A program made the position numbers and the translations under genes. The notes beneath the pieces are model-generated. The model did not search any database. It saw only the letters and a list, made by a program, of their open reading frames with translations, and was not told the DNA's origin. From Campylobacterales bacterium (lineage in GTDB: Bacteria > Campylobacterota > Campylobacteria > Campylobacterales > QNZT01), in contig JALWKJ010000127.1 of assembly GCA_027081495.1 (NCBI GenBank), positions 1 to 16,242 of the forward strand: a DNA stretch of 16,242 bases, in the 5' to 3' direction. Every line of letters starts with the position of its first letter. Position 1 is the first letter of the stretch. This document shows, in pieces, positions 14,126-16,242 of this stretch.

Positions 14126-16096
14126 ATGAACACCGATTTAACTATTAAAAAGAAACTTCTTATAGTCTCATTATTCATTACCGTAATAGGCTTATTTAAT
14201 ATATTTTCTACGATTATGGAAAAACATATAAGTTCAAAAGAGATTCAAAAACTTGAAAATTTGGTTCATCTATCTTCTAAAATATCTCTTTTAGTACATG
14301 AAACTCAAAAAGAAAGAGGTGCGAGCGCGGGATATTTGGGATCTAAGGGGGCTAAATTTAGCGATTCTTTAAAAAAGCAGAGAAAAGATACGGATAAAAG
14401 ATTAAAAGAGTATTACGCCTATATAAACGAGTATCGCTTTTCCAAAGAGATTCAAAATAAATTATCTTTACTGGATAAATATTTTCAAAGATTAAAACAA
14501 ATCAGAAAAAAAATAGATTTGCTGGATATAAGCGGTCCAAAAGCCATAGGTTTTTATAGCGATATGAACTCCAAAATGCTTGATATCGTACCTCTTACCG
14601 CAAAAATCAGTCCTAATAGAGAATTGGCGAACCTTTTAAGCGCTTATTCAAATTTTTTAAAATCAAAAGAGAGAGCGGGAATAGAAAGAGCGGTGCTTAC
14701 AAACACATTTTCATCGGGCGGATTCGCTCCCGGTATGAGGGATAAAGAGATTAGACTTATTGCGGAACAAGATAGCTATCTTGATGCGTTTTTGGCGGTC
14801 ATCGATAAAAATATAAAAGAGTATTATTTTAAAACCTACAGGGGAAAACCTATCGAAGAAGTTCTTAAAATGAGAAAGATGGCGCTAAAAGAGGGAAATT
14901 TCAATGTCGATTCGATCTATTGTTTTGACACTATGACTCAAAAAATAAACATACTTAAAAAGATTGATGACAAAGTAACAAAAGAAGCTTTGAGTGCAAC
15001 GGCAAAAATAAAAGATGATTTTTTTAAAGATGAAGTCATAGATATATCAAAAAGCGTAATTATATTGGTGGTTCTTATACTCGTTTTATATTTTACGACA
15101 AGAAGTATCATAAATAGCGTTGATCATATAAAAAGCGAGATAAAATATATAGTATCAAATATGGATGTATCACGACAGATAGAGCCAAAGTCAAAAGATG
15201 AGTTAGGCGATGTCGTAAACTCTATAAACAGGCTTATTAGCGCTTTTAAAGAGACGATATGCAAAACAAAACAAAATTCACAGCAAACAAAACAAGAGAG
15301 TAGTTTGTTGGAAAAAACGGCAAATGATCTTGCTCAAAATATAAATAAAAGCGAATTGCTTTTCAATGACGCTCATACTTTGATTAGAGATGTCGGACAA
15401 AATCTGGATATAACGGAAGAGCAGGTTATTTGTACGACCGAAGATCTTGAAAATACGCAAAAAACGCTTGAAGAGTTTGTTTCGGATCTTCAAAATGTCG
15501 TTAAAATGATAAATACGGCAAATCAAAGACAAGAAGCGCTTACATTTCAGGTAAGCGATCTAAACGCTCAAGCGTCACAGATAAAAGGTATTATATCTAT
15601 AATCGCCGATATAGCGGATCAGACAAATCTTCTTGCTCTTAACGCCGCTATAGAAGCGGCTCGCGCGGGAGAGCATGGAAGAGGTTTTGCGGTGGTTGCG
15701 GATGAGGTGAGAAAGCTAGCGGAGAGAACTCAAAAATCTCTTGCGGATATAAATTTGAATGTAAACGCGATCACTCAAAGTATAGATCAGATCAGTAGCG
15801 AGATTGAGCATACTAGCGGTGAATTTATAAATATAACAAAAAGCGCGGCAAATTTGATAGAAGATGCCGATAATACAAAAGAGAAATTGGGAGATAGCGT
15901 AAAAGTTTCATCTATTTCGGTTCATAAAACCACATATATTGCGCAGAAAACAAAAGAGCTTATAGAAAATATGAACGATATAGTTTCCGTAACTCATAAA
16001 AATAAAGCGGCCGGAGAAAATGTAAATCAAGTCTCAAAAAATCTGGCTCAAAAATCAGATGATTTAAATAAAAGACTTGAAAAATTCAGGACATAA
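14126..16096 (+). CDS. Methyl-accepting chemotaxis protein with periplasmic NIT sensing domain
   Basis: A 656-residue membrane chemoreceptor. TM1 is at about 10-30 and TM2 at about 311-325. The periplasmic part is a NIT (nitrate- and nitrite-sensing) domain, shown by the paired helical motifs HETQKERGASAGYLGS (58-73) and KERAGIERAVLTNTF (181-195). A poorly conserved HAMP-like segment follows TM2 (about 327-376), then the signalling coiled coil with the conserved hairpin tip QTNLLALNAAIEAARAGEHG from residue 499 and GRGFAVVADEVRKLAERT. The protein ends in LEKFRT with no CheR/CheB-tethering pentapeptide. The start ATG has AAGGA five bases upstream. Nitrate/nitrite is the likely ligand class from the family name, but NIT domains are not all proven nitrate binders. 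The gene lies 379 bases after the molybdoenzyme operon, which may link sensing to respiration. Confidence 0.93.
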   Translation: MNTDLTIKKKLLIVSLFITVIGLFNIFSTIMEKHISSKEIQKLENLVHLSSKISLLVHETQKERGASAGYLGSKGAKFSDSLKKQRKDTDKRLKEYYAYINEYRFSKEIQNKLSLLDKYFQRLKQIRKKIDLLDISGPKAIGFYSDMNSKMLDIVPLTAKISPNRELANLLSAYSNFLKSKERAGIERAVLTNTFSSGGFAPGMRDKEIRLIAEQDSYLDAFLAVIDKNIKEYYFKTYRGKPIEEVLKMRKMALKEGNFNVDSIYCFDTMTQKINILKKIDDKVTKEALSATAKIKDDFFKDEVIDISKSVIILVVLILVLYFTTRSIINSVDHIKSEIKYIVSNMDVSRQIEPKSKDELGDVVNSINRLISAFKETICKTKQNSQQTKQESSLLEKTANDLAQNINKSELLFNDAHTLIRDVGQNLDITEEQVICTTEDLENTQKTLEEFVSDLQNVVKMINTANQRQEALTFQVSDLNAQASQIKGIISIIADIADQTNLLALNAAIEAARAGEHGRGFAVVADEVRKLAERTQKSLADINLNVNAITQSIDQISSEIEHTSGEFINITKSAANLIEDADNTKEKLGDSVKVSSISVHKTTYIAQKTKELIENMNDIVSVTHKNKAAGENVNQVSKNLAQKSDDLNKRLEKFRT

Positions 16097-16097
16097 T

Positions 16098-16242
16098 ATG
16101 TTGAAGGAGAAAGAAGAAAAACATTACTGTTTAGATAAATCAAGATTGGAAGATATTTTCATTAGAGAAGTTTTTGCGCTGCAAAACGATCTTTATTATA
16201 AGTTTTTTGAAAACAAGGCGAACAGATGGTATTTTGACATAT
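16098..16242 (+). CDS. Unidentified protein, 5' part only, running off the window
   Basis: The frame begins at ATG 16098, one base after the chemoreceptor stop, with AGGA at 16088-16091 as ribosome site, and stays open for 48 codons to the window end. The visible residues (MLKEKEEKHYCLDKSRLEDI...) are charged and probably helical; there is no signal peptide. I cannot assign a family from this length. The spacing implies co-transcription with the chemoreceptor, so a signalling or taxis role is possible. Confidence 0.6.
   Translation, partial: MLKEKEEKHYCLDKSRLEDIFIREVFALQNDLYYKFFENKANRWYFDI

Noticed and set aside
14079..14129. Sixteen-codon upstream frame overlapping the chemoreceptor start
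   Set aside because: The nearest ribosome site is 19 bases away, and the frame starts within the candidate sigma-28 promoter, so it would not be transcribed in full.
1..16242. tRNA or rRNA genes, CRISPR arrays, insertion sequences, phage or attachment sites
   Set aside because: Looked for and not seen: no cloverleaf-like blocks, no regularly spaced repeats, no transposase or integrase frames, and no marked change in base composition by eye.

Overview
The window looks like chromosomal DNA of a Campylobacterota (epsilonproteobacterial) species, probably a sulfur- or anion-respiring Sulfurimonas/Sulfurovum-type organism. This rests on the AT-rich base composition, the A/T-rich codon use, a DUF3373-type outer-membrane protein, a DUF3015/DUF4105 gene pair, and a type II DMSO-reductase-family operon beside a chemoreceptor with a nitrate/nitrite-sensing (NIT) domain. 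The taxonomy is inferred from style and gene families; no rRNA gene is present.

Layout. (1) 1-3350, plus strand: a small exported DUF3015 protein, a DUF4105 envelope protein with a predicted C-terminal beta-barrel, and tsaD (tRNA t6A synthesis), closely spaced. A strong intrinsic-terminator-like hairpin lies inside the first codons of the DUF4105 gene. (2) 3351-5294, plus strand: a structured untranslated leader followed by a DUF3373-type porin-like protein that carries a short duplicated helical insert. (3) 5266-6409, minus strand: an unknown small protein translationally coupled to a short Mrp-type P-loop ATPase. The 3' end of mrp overlaps the 3' end of the porin gene convergently. (4) 6547-13746, plus strand: the main accessory module, a probable six-gene operon. 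It encodes an exported two-domain rhodanese, a Tat-exported Mo-bisMGD catalytic subunit of the type II DMSO reductase family, a four-cluster Fe-S subunit, a heme-b (EbdC-like) subunit fused to a c-type cytochrome, a small cysteine-rich exported protein of unknown function, and a TorD-family chaperone. (5) 13747-16242, plus strand: a 379-bp spacer, a NIT-domain methyl-accepting chemotaxis protein with a plausible sigma-28 promoter, and the start of an unidentified gene that runs off the window.

How the parts could work together. The alpha-beta-gamma enzyme would be folded with help from TorD and exported by Tat. It would sit in the periplasm and pass electrons between the Mo centre, the Fe-S chain, heme b and a built-in c heme, hence to or from soluble cytochromes rather than a membrane quinol subunit; no membrane anchor is encoded. 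The co-encoded periplasmic rhodanese suggests sulfur (or possibly selenium) chemistry, while the neighbouring NIT receptor suggests oxyanion sensing. The substrate cannot be settled from sequence. This operon is the best candidate for an incompletely described system in the window.
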